Source: Diogma glabrata
Taxonomy: Eukaryota; Arthropoda; Insecta; Diptera; Cylindrotomidae
NCBI GenBank assembly: GCA_963693315.1
Contig: CAVNZG010000991.1
Coordinates: 167,501 to 231,500, forward strand
Length of the DNA: 64,000 bases
Direction of reading: 5' to 3'
Shown: piece after piece, positions 13,465 through 25,771 of the stretch
Layout of the letters: each line of letters begins with the position of its first letter
How positions within the stretch are numbered: position 1 is the stretch's first letter
The notes under the pieces: model-generated
What the model was told of the DNA's origin: nothing
The model's database searches: none
What the model saw: only the letters and a program-made list of their open reading frames with translations
Made by a program: the position numbers and the translations under genes

Positions 13465-13875
13465 GATCGCATGGAGGGATCAGTTTTTATTAATTAGTTA
13501 ATTTTTTTCTATTTTTTTTATCCACGGGTGTGACAACCCCGCGTACTCCAGTCCCTGCTATTGGCATATGAGTTAACGTGAGACATCACATACCACTGGC
13601 AATAGCAATGAGATATACTAGCCAAGGTGATATCTTAGGGGTGCTAGCGGATGAACTGTATTCAGTCAACGGTAGCACTCTCAATCTTAGCTAATGAATA
13701 TTCCTTGATGCAGTGGAACGCTGTAGCTTGCTCGATGAAACGAGCCTTCATATAACTACATATCTGAGCTTTAATCATTGAAAAATATACTGCGTCCCAT
13801 AATCAGGGATTATGCCATTGGCTGGACTATTGGCAAACCAATTTTAGTTTTGTTCCTGCAAATTTGTAAAATAAA
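13465..13875 (+). mobile_element. LINE-1 5' UTR fragment inside A1
   Basis: This segment aligns along its length with the reverse complement of the LINE-1 5' region at 25180-25789. Shared phrases include GCGTACTCCAGTCCCTGC, CATACCACTGGCAAT and GATATCTTAGGG, plus an ending TTTAGTTTTGTTCCTGCAAATTTG. It has no coding part, so it is a 5' remnant. In A1 it stands at the same relative place and orientation as LINE-1 does in A2. Confidence 0.65.
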
Positions 13876-14902
13876 TTTGCTTTTAAAGCACTAAAGAAGT
13901 GGGGGTAAGAATTTCACTTTTAGCTCATGAATGTAATACTTAGGTCTTTAAGACTAGACCAGGGCCAAACCGTTATAAATATCGAAATAGACGAAAAATT
14001 CTTAGCAGTATATGAATGGTCGGAAAATGTAGTTAATGGTCTAAGTAATTAAGGAAAAATCAACCGAACTGAGTAAAAGTCCCGGAAAGGGTGGGGGATT
14101 GTAGTATATACGTTTTTAGGGGTTTGTATTAGTTTTTTGCGATTTGCGACTAAACTATGCATCCTATCGAAAAAAGTCATGCATAAAAGTTGTAGATAAT
14201 AAAAAAATCTAAAACTTTTTTACCGTACATCATTAACCATAACCACAAAATTATCGAGAAAAATGCAAAAACCGTTGTTTTAGTTTTTAATTTATAAATA
14301 TCGCAAAAGTTTTTATATTTTCATGAAAATCAGTGAAACTGTTTTTTTTGTGTTTCAAACAGTCTCAAATTTTTTCAAAGCGAAATATTTAATTTTCGAT
14401 GTTTTATGATGAAAATTATAAAAAAAGACCTAGTTTTCAATCGAAAAAAATAGTTAGGAAATTTTCGATTTTTGAACTTTACCAGTGCTCATTTTTTTCG
14501 TTGAAATCCCAACTTAATATAGAATAAAAATATATTATTGTTTATGTACAAAAATTTCGTCAAAAACGCGAAAACCCGAAAAAACTACTTGCAAATCATG
14601 AATTTCTTTTTCTTTGTTGTAAATAAACGTTTGCATTCATAAAAAGCATTAATTCACATACGATACTATGTATGTTATACAAGTAATTTACATATTCTTA
14701 ACTAATCTTGGCTTTCAAAGTCCCGAAATCATCGTTTAAACTGCAATTAAATAGTTAAAAACTCAAAAATAGACGAGGAAATAAAGCACTAAGCCTAAGC
14801 AAAGTGGCAGAGTAAGATGGATCGAGATGCGGTTTTTTGCATTCGATTCAAGAAGCCGTCAGGAAAGTTTGTGAACATAGCCACTTTCCGGCAAAAAACC
14901 TC

Positions 14903-15480
14903 TGGAGCACCTGGGGGCCAGGGCGGGTTATATACACCTCATCTCCTTGAACTTTCCATAAATTGAGCTCGGAATTGATCGAAGCTCGTTACACGGGAGT
15001 TTTTGGGGTCGCTGAACACGAATATAATACCGGCAATTACCCTCGGAGTACCTAGGGCTCAGGGCGGGTATATCTATCTCATCTCCTGGAACTTTACATT
15101 AATTATGCTCGAAATTGATCGAAGCTCGTTACTGAGGGGTCTAGGGCCACTGAACACGAATATAATCTGCGATGACCTTCGGAGTACCTAAGGGCCAGGA
15201 CGGGCTATATACACCTCATCTCCTGGGACTTTCCATAAATACAGCTCGAAATTGATCTTAGCTCGTTACGCAGGGGTTTTTGGGGTCGCTGAACACGAAT
15301 ATGATGTCGACGATGAACCTCGGAGTACCTAGGGCCAAGGGCGGGTATGTCTAACTCATCTCCTGGAACTTTACATTAATTCAGCTCGAAATTGATCGAA
15401 GCTCGGTAGTCGGGGATTTTTGGGGTCGCTGAACACGAATATGATGTCGGCGATGACCCTCGGAGTACCTGAGGCCCAAG
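14903..15480 (+). repeat. FB1 left-arm tandem array (~140 bp units)
   Basis: The phrase GGAGTACCTAGGGCC-AGGGCGGG recurs near 14903, 15044, 15180, 15321 and 15461, giving a 136-141 bp period. Each unit also has CATCTCCTGGAACTTT, GAAATTGATCGAAGCTCG and GTCGCTGAACACGAATAT. Reading frames across these units are by-products of the repeat. Confidence 0.85.
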
Positions 15481-15599
15481 GCGGGTATATTTAACTCGTA
15501 TCCTGAAAATTTCCATATTAAAAACTCGATTATTTTCTTTTTTTGCTTTTTTTTTTACTATTGAAAAGAGTAATATAAATAAAACATTTAACCCACCCT

Positions 15600-16315
15600 G
15601 CCCCTTAGGTACTCCGAAGGTCATCGCAGACATCATATTCGTTTTCCACGGTCCCAGAAACCCTCGAGTAACGAGCTTCGATCAATTTCAAGCTGAATTT
15701 ACGGAAAGTTCGAGGAGATGAGTGAGACATATCCGCCCTGGGCCCTAGGTACTCCGAGGATTATCGCCGACATCAAATTCGTGTTCAGCGACCCCAAAAA
15801 CCCCCGAGAAACGAGCTTCGATCAATTTCGAGCTGAATTAATGGAAAGTTCCAGGAGATGAGTAAGACGAACCCGCCCTGGCCCGAGGTACTCCGAGGGT
15901 CATCGCCGACATCATTTTTGTGTTCAGCGACCCCAAAAACCCCAGAGTAACGAGCTTCGATCAATTTCGAGCTGTATTTATGGAAAGTTCCAGGAGATGA
16001 GTTGTATATAACCCGCCCTGGCTCTAGGTACTCCAAAGGTCATCGCAGACATCATATTCGTGTTCAGTGGCCCTAGACCCCCCAGTAACGAGCTTCGATC
16101 AATTTCGAGCTTAATTAATGTAAAGTTCCAGGAGATGAGTTAAACATACCAGCCCTGAGCCCTAGGTACTCCGACGGTAATTGCCGGTATTATATTCGTG
16201 TTCAGCGACCCCAAAAACCCCCGTGTAACGAGCTTTGACCAATTTCGATCTGAATTTATGGAAAGTTCAAGGATATGAGGTGTATATAACCCGCCCTGGC
16301 CCCAGGTGCTCCAGA
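15600..16315 (-). repeat. FB1 right-arm tandem array (~140 bp units)
   Basis: Reverse complement of the left array. The AGGTACTCCGA phrase recurs near 15607, 15747, 15886, 16026, 16164 and 16304, with a 138-140 bp period. This arm has one more junction than the left arm. Confidence 0.85.
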
Positions 16316-18047
16316 GGTTTTTTGCCGGAAAGTGGCTATGTTCACAAACTTTTCTGACGGCTTCCTGAATCAAATGCAAAAAACCGCATCTCGATCTTGC
16401 TTAGGCTTAGTGCTTTATTTCCTCGTCTATTTTTGAGTTTTTAACTATTTAATTGCAGTTTAAACGATGATTTCGGGACTTTGAAAGCCAAGATTAGTTA
16501 AGAATATGTAAATTACTTGTATAACATAGTATCGTATGTGAATTAATGCTTTTTATGAATGCAAACGTTTATTTACAACAAAGAAAAAGAAATTCATGAT
16601 TTGCAAGTAGTTTTTTCGGGTTTTCGCGTTTTTAACGAAATTTTTGTACATAAACAATAATATATTTTTATTCTATATTAAGTTGGGATTTCAACGAAAA
16701 AAAAGAGCACTGGTAAAGTTCAAAAATCGAAAATTTCCTAACCAAATTTTTCGATTGAAAATTAGGTCTTTTTTTATAACTTTCATCATAAAACATCGAA
16801 AATTAAATATTTCGCTTTGAAAAAATTTGAGACTGTTTGAAACACAAAAAAAACAGTTTCACCGATTTTCATAAAAATATAAAAACTTTTGCGATATTTA
16901 TAAATTAAAAACAAAAAAAACGGTTTTTGCATTTTTCTCGATAATTTTGTGGTTATGGTTAATGATGTACGGTAAAAAAGTTTTAGATTTTTTTATTATC
17001 TACAACTTTTATGTATGATTTTTTTCGATAGGATGCATAGTTTAGCCGCAAATCTCAAAAAAACTAATACAAACCCCTAAAAACGTATATACTACAACCC
17101 CCCACCCCTGTCCGGGACTTTTACTCAGTTCGGTTGATTTCTCCTTAATTACTTAGACTATTGACTACATTTTCCGACCATTCGTATGCTGCTAAGAATT
17201 TTTTTTTACTTTAACAAAATTGGCCCTGGTCTAGACCGAAGAAATTTCTTTTTAAAATTTACATGTTGATCCAACTTACTTGATTAAAATTAACATCATG
17301 TTTTGTTTGGTTGATATTAACACAATCTGTCTATCGAACATTTGATCAGATATTTATTGTTAGATTCTCTATATCTTGTTGCTTTTAATATATGTACTTT
17401 TCGTCACACACAATTTAATAATTCCTTTATATGATCTCAATATAAAGTGTTAGTCAACTATTGCCATATATCATTTCAATAACTAATTCTAGTCAAATGA
17501 AAAAATATTCTTCTCCACAACTACAGACAATCATTCTACTATTTATAAATTCAAACAACCGTATTATATCTACATATAATATTATGACAAAAGGTTTAAG
17601 AACGTTTTTTATTTATGCAGACAGAAGCATGTATGTATTGTTAATCGACATTGAGTGACGCAACAAAGCAATTAACTGAAAAAATGATAAAAATTGGTTA
17701 GTTGACCTGTAGCACACATAAATGTTTTTATGTGGTTGTCATATATTATTCCAATTTAAAGAACGGAATCGAAATAAAGTAGCAAATCATTAGAGAACAT
17801 TTAGTTATGAATATTCTTGTTTTAGAATAAACTCGAAATAGACCCGTCGTTACAAGTTTTTATTACTATCTGTCCACCAAAATGTTTATGCACAATACAG
17901 CCTACAATATTGAAGTGATTATGATGAAACCTGTGGAAAAGATTCCAATTAGTGTGAGAAGATAATTATCATCTTTTGGAACATATTTATTATAGGGGCG
18001 GGAGTCTACCATACAAATGCTGACTTTTCACACTTTGTTTTTAAAGT

Positions 18048-18350
18048 TTGTTGGGAGCATACAGACTTCATTCATTAATCAATTTTAATGACACTTTGGA
18101 AAAAGATGGAGACTTAAATTACAAACAACTGATTAATTTTAGGATAATATGGGATAAGTGGTGGGGACTCCCAAACAGTTGTTTAATGTTTCAATGTTTG
18201 TTGGGAGCATACAACATTCGTTCGTGAATGAATTTTGATGACATTTTAAAAAAATATGCATGTATGTATGGCAAGGTACTGATTAGTTTTTTAGCGATAT
18301 ACATCAAAGTGGTGGGGGGTCCGCCGAGCACCTGTTTTTTGGAAGCTTAA
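18048..18350 (+). repeat. two-copy diverged tandem repeat
   Basis: TTGTTGGGAGCATACA occurs at 18048 and 18198, a period of 150 bp. Both are followed by ATTCATTAATCAATTTTAATGACA-like and GTGGTGGGG-like phrases. Identity between the units is moderate. Confidence 0.55.
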
Positions 18351-19052
18351 TATCTGTATCTGATAATCGAATTGGATGAAACTTGGTACATCAGAATTTA
18401 GTACGGCTCACAACAGTTCTGCATCCCAACTTCCGATTTGTCACTTCCGGCTAAATTTTTTTTTCTTTTCTCGTACAACAGAATTTTTGTTTGTTGGGAT
18501 ACTGCTGCTTTCTTTAATATTTTTAGAATTAGAACTACGTGAAATCTACAACATTGGTTAGCTTTTAATTAAAGTATTTGATGGATATTAGCTCGTTATA
18601 TATCCAGAACACTAAGTTTCCAGAGCTGTGGTGAAGTCAACCAATGCATCTACATCAGCGTCGCACTATTTTTTCCCATAATTAGGATGCAGAGGATCTT
18701 ATCCTTCTATTTATCTAAAAAAAAATCAACTTTTTACTAACGGTGATAAAATAGGATTGTAACTATTACAATTTAAAGATAACATACAATAATAATAAGA
18801 TTTTTTGTACCGCCATATAAAACTTTTATATAAATCTAATTGTTTTTATTCCTCCGAACTCAGTTCTTGGATTTTTTTAAAAAATTAATAAAAATGAAAG
18901 AATATGCGATTCGAAAAACCTGTTAAAATTAAATTACTAGTGTTTGTCACAGACTTAGAGTTAATAATGTGTCAAATGAACAGATCCTAAGTAGAACCTT
19001 CCTCCATCTTTGTTCACTTTTACTCAAAAGACTTCAGAACTATAGAAAACAA

Positions 19053-19147
19053 TTTCTTTTGGTATTTTTTGTTTTAAATTTCTAGATATTACGATGTGTG
19101 AATTCATAGGATGAGGGAATATTTTGTTAACATCTAAGTCAACATTC
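19053..19147 (+). repeat. 95-bp direct repeat, copy 1
   Basis: The segment from TTTCTTTTGGTATTTTTTG to TAAGTCAACATTC recurs at 19604-19698 with only about two base differences. The copies are 551 bp apart. Confidence 0.8.
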
Positions 19148-19603
19148 TAATCAACATCCTAAGTCACGAGTGTAAAGTCATTATTGATTGTTGTCAATCA
19201 ATGCGAAACTTAATATCTGACGTAAAGTCAATATGTTGTTATACTTTTGGTTAGGAAATATAGACAACATTAGGGGAATTTTTAATTTCAGATTGGTTTT
19301 TGAGAACAATTAAGCTTAAGTACATATTGGAAATCACTTGAATTTTGCAACTCGAAATAACTTTTCATTTTCTCTAAAATTCCTTTAGAAAAAATTTTGT
19401 TGTGTTTCGTGTCAGAATTTGATCTACATTCATCAGAGACACATTGTTCAAATTCCGTGTGTCTTACACAACTTAGCCAAAGCGGCGATGACGAAACATA
19501 TTTTAATTTTGATGTTCAGATAATTTCTAAATTGAAACTTCATCATTTTTCATATTTACTTTAAGTTGAATTTTTCATCTATGATTACATATTGAAAATT
19601 GTA

Positions 19604-19698
19604 TTTCTTTTGGTATTTTTTGTATTAAATTTCTAGATATTACGATGTGTGAATTCATAGGATGAGAGAATATTTTGTTAACATCTAAGTCAACATTC
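19604..19698 (+). repeat. 95-bp direct repeat, copy 2
   Basis: Near-identical to 19053-19147. The sequence between the copies is not shared, so this is a dispersed recent duplication rather than a tandem array. Confidence 0.8.
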
Positions 19699-21691
19699 AG
19701 CATAGAAAACAATGCTTAATGGAAGTTAGTCATCAAAATCGATTGACAAAACTCCAAGCTACTAAAATTTCAAATAAATATTTGTTAATAAGTTCATCCA
19801 CCACACATTACTCTTTGTTTGAGAAATCCTCCAACCCCACTCTGCCTCTCCTCCCTCATCTTTCAAACCTTAGTTAATAGATGAAATTTGAACCAAACAC
19901 TCATTCCTTATATGTATATAAAACAAAAAGTTCAGACCTTCCGCAATACTTTTGAAATGTTTGTAATGCAAAAACATAGACAACTTGTCATATAAATTTT
20001 CCTTTTAATTTTCTATAATTCTTTAACTAGATGCAGTATGCTGATGAGTTGAGGTTCATGTTTTTCAAAAATATTATACGTCATATTTCGGTGACACATG
20101 CGTTAAAATATAGACGAGTGCGCCTCTAACAAATAATTTTGTTCGTACAAAACAGATTGTTTTAATCTAACCATTGATTAATTGGAGCTTTTAGAATAGA
20201 TGGAAGCGACAAGCTCTTTTGCATTGATAGAAGGTTCCAGAGACGCAGTTTTAACTTCTACCAACAAGTTTGATTTTATGGTGCGCTGCAGATCCAGTCT
20301 GATCTAGATTTAGTGGTACTGGTGTTTAATCACTAGTTTTTGGCTATTCAGCTAGTCTTGTGATAAGTCAGTTCTTCAAAATATGAGAAACCATCAGCCT
20401 AGATCTTATTTATATGATTTAAAACCCAATTCAGTCCTTCGTCCAGCCAGTGCGTTCACACTAAACTTCTAGCTCCCATGTAATTTTGATATTAAATTGT
20501 TTTGCTATGTCGTTTTTATAGAGTTTTATTAAACCTTCTTTTCTTCAACCTTTCCTGGTAGGTATGAAAATACTGAATCCTCTCCCAAAACACAATCTAG
20601 TAGGTTTGTTGTCAATGTTCTTTTTCGTCATGTTGTTAATGATTCCTTGCTCGCGTGGGATACTTAAGTGCCTCATTTGTAATTTTTATAAAGAGAATCA
20701 TCTTTAAAGGTTTACACAATTCTTGCTAATCTAGCATTTTCCTTAAAACAAACGAGCAAAAGTATTTACTTAACCCGCCTATGCTTAAATTTTACATATG
20801 CGCAAAATTTTATACAAATTCGTTCCACCATTTCATACATCTTCAAAACTGCTGTTATTTCTATATACAAACAAACACAACCACTAAAATTGTATTTCAC
20901 ATCATCAAAATACACAGAAAACCTAAACATTGAACATTTTCATTGGATTTATGATACACAAAGTAAATACAGACAGAAATTTTCTAATTACAATTTTTTA
21001 TCAAACAAAGACACGCAAATAAAATGGAAAATTGATAACAATTTTCTTTGATTTTGCTTATTTTCAATCAATGTTCCACACAATCAGAGCTTTGTGTTGT
21101 TTATACACGCCGTCGATTATAATTGTATGAAAATAAACTCAGAAATAAACGTGCCTACAAGACTAATACAAATGCATAAAATTACGTAAAAATAAAAAGG
21201 AAAATCTTTTGTAATATAAAGAATAAAAGGAAGAAAAATAAATGAAAAAGAAAATTTCATAACTTAGAAAAATTTTTTTTTATTTGAAATTTTTCGTATT
21301 TTGTTTTGTTTGTTGTCGATGTAAATCAAAGAAAATTTGCTTTCGGTTTTTTTTCTTTTGCTTATGAATAGATATGAAAAGGTGAAACGAATTTTCTCGT
21401 TTACTGGGTTGGGGGTTTGTTGGTATTAACTGTGAAATTTGTGTTGATTTTATGTCTACATATTGAATTGTAATTTTTTTTAATTTTAAATTTATGATGT
21501 GTGAGTTTTATTAGCTGGTGGTTTAAGGGAAATTAACTTTAATTAATTTTAGTGTTAAGCTTTTAAGTAATAAAATCATAGATTAGATTTTAGTTTTAGT
21601 TGGGGGATAGTTATTTTTAAACAAAGTTATTTTTGGCAAACGTAGCTGGAATAACTTCGAATGTTTTTCTTTTTTTCTTCGCAATTTGGGA

Positions 21692-21970
21692 GGATAACTA
21701 TTTTACTTTGGTCTAAAAGACCTTAGTATTACATTTTCGAGGAAAAATAAATATTCTTTCCCCCAATTTTTTTGGCATTTCTCGACGTTTTAAGACCTTC
21801 TGATTCTAAGAGAGTAAAAAAAAATATCTGTCTGTTTCTTGGCCGGTCGTCACAACCGACGAAATCTAGAAATCCGCTGGAGCAATTTCAAAAACTTTTG
21901 TTTCTAGAAATAGGTCTACTCAGTGGTAAGAGCCGAAAAGACGGTGTGTTCGATAACTGTTCAGGAAGTA
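21692..21970 (+). mobile_element. family A repeat, copy A2, left part
   Basis: Aligns with 31446-31710: ACTTTGGTCTAAAAGACC start, GGCATTTCTCGACGTTTTA, CTGTCTGT, GGCCGG, CCGCTGGAG and GTGTTCGATAACTGT. It stops at GGAAGTA (21964-21970), where LINE-1 is inserted. The repeat continues at 25772. Confidence 0.75.
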
Positions 21971-24900
21971 TTTTTTTTTTTTTTTTAATAAAATGTGTTG
22001 TGTAATAGGGCTTAGAATATGTGTCACAACAACACATAAATACCTTTTAAGACCTAGGTCTAGACCTGGGTCCCACAACAACTGGCGTAATGAGGTGTAG
22101 ATTAACGCTTTTTTTAAACATCTGTGGGTTAAAGCCACCTGAGACTAAGTGTTCCGGCAAACTATTCCATTTGTACGCAGTTCGGACAAAGAAGTCTCTC
22201 TGCGATCTGCCAGTATGACAGCGCGGGATGTTTACCGTTTCACTGGTTGCGGCAGCCGATTGCCGAGTGGAACGGGGGTAAGAATAAGTTTGAGGCATGA
22301 TGCCGCTGATTTCATCTGAGCACTGCTGATGACGATATTTGTAAAAAACAACGAGGTCAGCAACAGTGCGACGATGTTGTAGGGAATCAAGTTTTGATGT
22401 CAAAGTTCGATCACCTACAATTCGTATAGCTCGCTTTTGAACAGAGTCCAAGAGGGCCAAGATGGAAACAGAGGCAGCACTCCTAACTTGACAGCAGTAC
22501 TCCATACAGGGACGAATATAGGACTTATAAACATGGAGCAATTGGTATGGAGTGAAAAATTTTTTGCATCTATTTAGGAGGCCGAGTTTTTTAGACGCGC
22601 TTTTTGCCATCGCCATTACATGATCGTTCCAGAGTAGGTCATTTGAAACTGTGACACCCAATAAACGAATGTTTTTACATTCACCTATTGGTTCATCACA
22701 CATACTAAATAAAATATCTTTGGGGAACTCGGTCTTTAATCTGGAAACAATCAACAGCTGTGTTTTGGTGGAGTTGAAATTGACAAGGTTTTGGTCACCC
22801 CAGTCGGCGACTTTATTCAGGTCTTTGTTCACGTTTATGGCAGCGTCTCTCCGGGCAGGATTAATTCGTTCGTGCATTTTACCTTTTGAAGGAAGGGGCT
22901 CGAACGACTTGTGCAGAGTACTATCATCTGCAAAACTATTTATTGGGTTGCTGGTGATTTTCAACAATTCGTTGATATAAATCAAAAATAGGGTTGGGGA
23001 CAATACTGAGCCTTGGGGTACACCAGCGTTAATTAGTTTAGACTCAGAAGAATATCCGTCTAAGGTTACCGAAATGTATCGGTCGGATAGAAAATTTTGA
23101 ATCAGCTTCACAACATTGGGATGAAAACCGTACGCAACGAGCTTGTTGATTAAGTTGGCATGCCAGACTCGATCGAATGCCTTGGAGATGTCTAAAGCGA
23201 TAACGTATGTTTCACCACCTTTATCAAGTATGCTGTTCCAACAATGCGCTACATAGTTTAATAGATCGGTAGTTGATCTTTTGTTTCGAAAACCGTATTG
23301 GCTGTCGGATATTAAATGATTTTCTTCCAGAAATTTTGAAATATGTGTATTAATATAATGCTCATAGACTTTGGATAGGACCGATAGTAAAGCTATTGGC
23401 CTATAATTTGAGATATCGGATTTTGGTCCCTTTTTGGGGACGGGCTGGACATTTGCCAACTTCCAGCACGAGAGAAATATACCAGATTTGTAGGATTGGT
23501 AGAATATTTTAGTTAAAGTTGGTGCAAGTTCTTTGGAAAAGGTTTTTAAAATAATGGGTGGAATATTGTCCATTCCTGATGCTTTGTTGATGTTTAACCC
23601 CTTTAAAAGTTTAGCGACTATTTTGGGTTTGAAGTGAAGTTCATTCATATTAACTCCTGAAGACTGGATTTGGGGTATTTCTTTAGGAGTTTCCAAAACA
23701 GTGGAGTTCAGAGCAAAGCGTTCAGCGAACAAGTTAGCTTTTCTTGCGGGATCATTGATGATTAAATCACCATCAATAATAGGGGGAATAGAAAATTTTG
23801 TACCAGAATTTAAAGAATTAATGGCACTGTAGAAACTCTTGTCAGAAACAGACATAGACGTAAGTTTTGAGGCTTTCGCTCTGTCAATTTCGGACTTTTC
23901 GTTTGAGATAATCTGATTAGATATTTTGTTGGCCTTTAGATATTGGGATCGATTAGTGGGAGTTTTGTTATGAATCCAAATATTAAATGATCTACGTTTG
24001 TTTCTAAGTGCCGTTTTGGCAGCTTTCGAATACAAATATTTTTGTTTGGGTTTTACTATGGAGAAAGGGACAAATTTATTGATAGCAAATTGGATGGTTT
24101 CTGTAAAGTTTTGAGCAGAAACATTTACATTGTCAGTGTAAAAACAATGACGGTCGAAAGGGAAACCATGGAAAAAATTTTGAAGACCACTCCTATCCAT
24201 TTTTGAGTAGTGAAATATTTTACGGGGTTTGGGAGCTGTAGTTTTAAGTAAATCAGTTTTGATAATTGATGAGATTAAATAATGAGAAGAATTTCCAATA
24301 CTACCTTTCGCGACATCGACACTCGTAATATCTGGCATTGTGGTAAGATAGAGATCTAAAAGAAAACTATTATCACCGCCATTACGGGGAGTGAAAGTCG
24401 GGCTTTTAACAATTTGGAATAGGCCCTGAGACGCGGCAAAAATTTCTGCCAGTTTTCCACTATTGTCAACATCGTCGGTCGATTTGGAGAATTCCAACCA
24501 TGATTTGTTGTGGACGTTGAAGTCATCGGTAACGATAACTTCACAATTAGGGGACTTTGCTCTAATCTCGTCCATAATTTTTGTCAGTATATTAAAAAAG
24601 TTTGGGTTACGTTTGTTGGGGGACCGGTATAAAACTATTGTAAAAAAGTCATTTCTGGAAGACAAATCTTTAAAACCATTGTATTGAAGCCGTCACCGTG
24701 TAGTTCAAAATTTGGAAAGCGCGTGTACGCAACACTCTCATGAATGAATGCGCATACGCCCTGATGGAGTTTGAAAGCTGATTCGAGCCTATATTTGGAA
24801 TTAAGCGATTCTATAAAGAGAAAATTTTCAGAAACTTGTGTTTCTGTAAGGAATAGAATGTTCGGTTTGTCGTGCTCAAGATGATGTTACACGTGGTCAT

Positions 24901-25771
24901 GGTTAGCGTTCAATCCGCAGATGTTTTGAACATGTATTTTAAAATTTTTTATTGATTCATATATGTTTTGTCCCTGCAAGTTCCGTGGACATGCCGCTTT
25001 ATGGGCGGGTGGATTGCGCAAATTTGCTTTACCACTTGCAGACTTATTTTTTTTCGGTTGTACTGCCATATATATATCAAAATGTTTATTTTATTTTTTT
25101 GTGTTTTATTTTAAAATGCATAACTTAGTAAAAAATCCTATCATACTACAAAATATGGCATATGCCAATATTTCATGATAAGATGAAGAAATAATAACAA
25201 AATAATAAGTGAAAAACAAATTGTGAGAAATTTGCAGAAAACAAAACAAAACTAAATGCCAATAATCCAGCTGATGCAGCGCACCCTAGACGCACCGCCC
25301 ACCACCTTAATCGAGGCACAAAGCCCACACATAACTACGTGTTGGTTCAATTCCTCAGAAGAGCTAATGAGCGGTACCGCTACGGAACGCTGCCCAGCTA
25401 AGACTGGAAGTGCTGCCGTTGACTAATTAAAGTTCGTCCGCCAGCACCCTAAGATATCATCTTGGCTAATGACATCTCCTGCCATTGCCAGTGGTATGTG
25501 ATATCTCACGCTAACTCATATGTCAATGGCAGGGACTGTAGTACGCAGGGTAGTCAGACCCGTAGATCAACATTGATCATAATCGATCAAAATCGATCAA
25601 AATCGATCCCTCCTGCGGGAGGGAAGTATGTGAAAAACTGGCCATTGCCAGTGGTATGTGATATCTCATGCTAACTCATATGTCAATGGCAGGGACTGGA
25701 GTACGCAGGGTAGTCAGACCCGTAGATCAACATTGATCATAATCGATCAAAATCGATCCCTCCTGCGGGAG
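21971..25771 (-). mobile_element. LINE-1: 3.8-kb non-LTR retrotransposon
   Basis: Its 3' end on the minus strand is an A-tract (T run at 21971-21986 on plus). GGAAGTA flanks it at 21964-21970 and 25772-25778. Removing the insert joins the two halves of A2 in the order seen in A3, which supports a 7-bp target-site duplication. It carries a 5' leader that is tandemly duplicated and one endonuclease-RT ORF, broken by a stop and a frameshift. No separate ORF1 was found. RT motifs are intact but the copy cannot express a full protein. The clade is not assigned: the FADD form of the RT box is more CR1/L2-like than Jockey-like. Confidence 0.85.
22047..25069 (-). pseudogene. LINE-1 endonuclease-reverse transcriptase ORF, broken
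   Basis: The reading starts at ATG 25069 (MAVQPKKNKSASGK) and reaches the first endonuclease strand (IHVQNICGLNANHDHV). It then meets an in-frame TAA at about 24886, continues in frame (HLEHDKPNILFLTETQVS), and shifts frame near 24670. From 24665 it is open for 872 codons. Endonuclease motifs are altered: VTDDFNVH where GDFN is usual, and SSH where SDH is usual. RT motifs are present in order: SDISNYRPIALLSV, ALDISKAFDRVWH, GVPQGSVLSPTLF and NSFADDSTLH, followed by a WNDH thumb region and a cysteine-containing tail (MEYCCQV). In the family this protein nicks target DNA and copies its own RNA into it. Here the endonuclease substitutions plus the stop and frameshift indicate a dead copy. Confidence 0.85.

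Larger units (their letters stand above)
12110..13953 (-). mobile_element. family A repeat, copy A1 (interrupted)
   Basis: Read on the minus strand this copy starts at the GGTCTTAAAGACCTAAGTATTAC end (about 13953) and finishes at CTGTGAGATTTCAGTCCCTCC (about 12110). It matches A2 (21692-26432) and A3 (31446-36135) in order: palindromic start, TGTGTCAAAA units, 45-50 bp AT-rich minisatellite, a conserved 3' block, and a terminal hairpin ATCTCA/TGAGAT. A LINE-1 5' fragment lies in its first part and foldback element FB1 interrupts its very start. No ORF is seen. The class is unknown. Confidence 0.65.
13954..17234. mobile_element. foldback-like element FB1 (long inverted repeats)
   Basis: The left arm (13954 to about 15495) is repeated in reverse complement at about 15592-17234. 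The outer ends are CTAGACCAGGGCCAA and TTGGCCCTGGTCTAG. Blocks such as the GTATATACG/CGTATATAC flank, ACCGTACATCATTAACC and the ~140-bp tandem units appear in mirror order. The short spacer is AT-rich. No transposase is present. Long inverted repeats built partly of tandem units fit the Foldback or Galileo style of DNA transposon, and class membership is inferred from structure only. It lies inside the palindromic start of A1. A clean target duplication could not be resolved. Confidence 0.7.
17235..21691. other. AT-rich region without recognisable gene
   Basis: No frame resembles a known protein. It contains a two-copy ~150 bp tandem repeat near 18048-18350 and a 95-bp direct repeat at 19053 and 19604, listed separately. 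The rest (19700-21690) is plain AT-rich sequence with no structure I can support. Confidence 0.5.

Noticed and set aside
15003..16379. Several ORFs of 62-86 codons across the FB1 arrays
   Set aside because: They repeat with the 140-bp unit, appear on both strands of an inverted repeat, and resemble no protein.
22651..22980. 109-codon plus-strand ORF
   Set aside because: Antisense shadow of the LINE-1 RT ORF.
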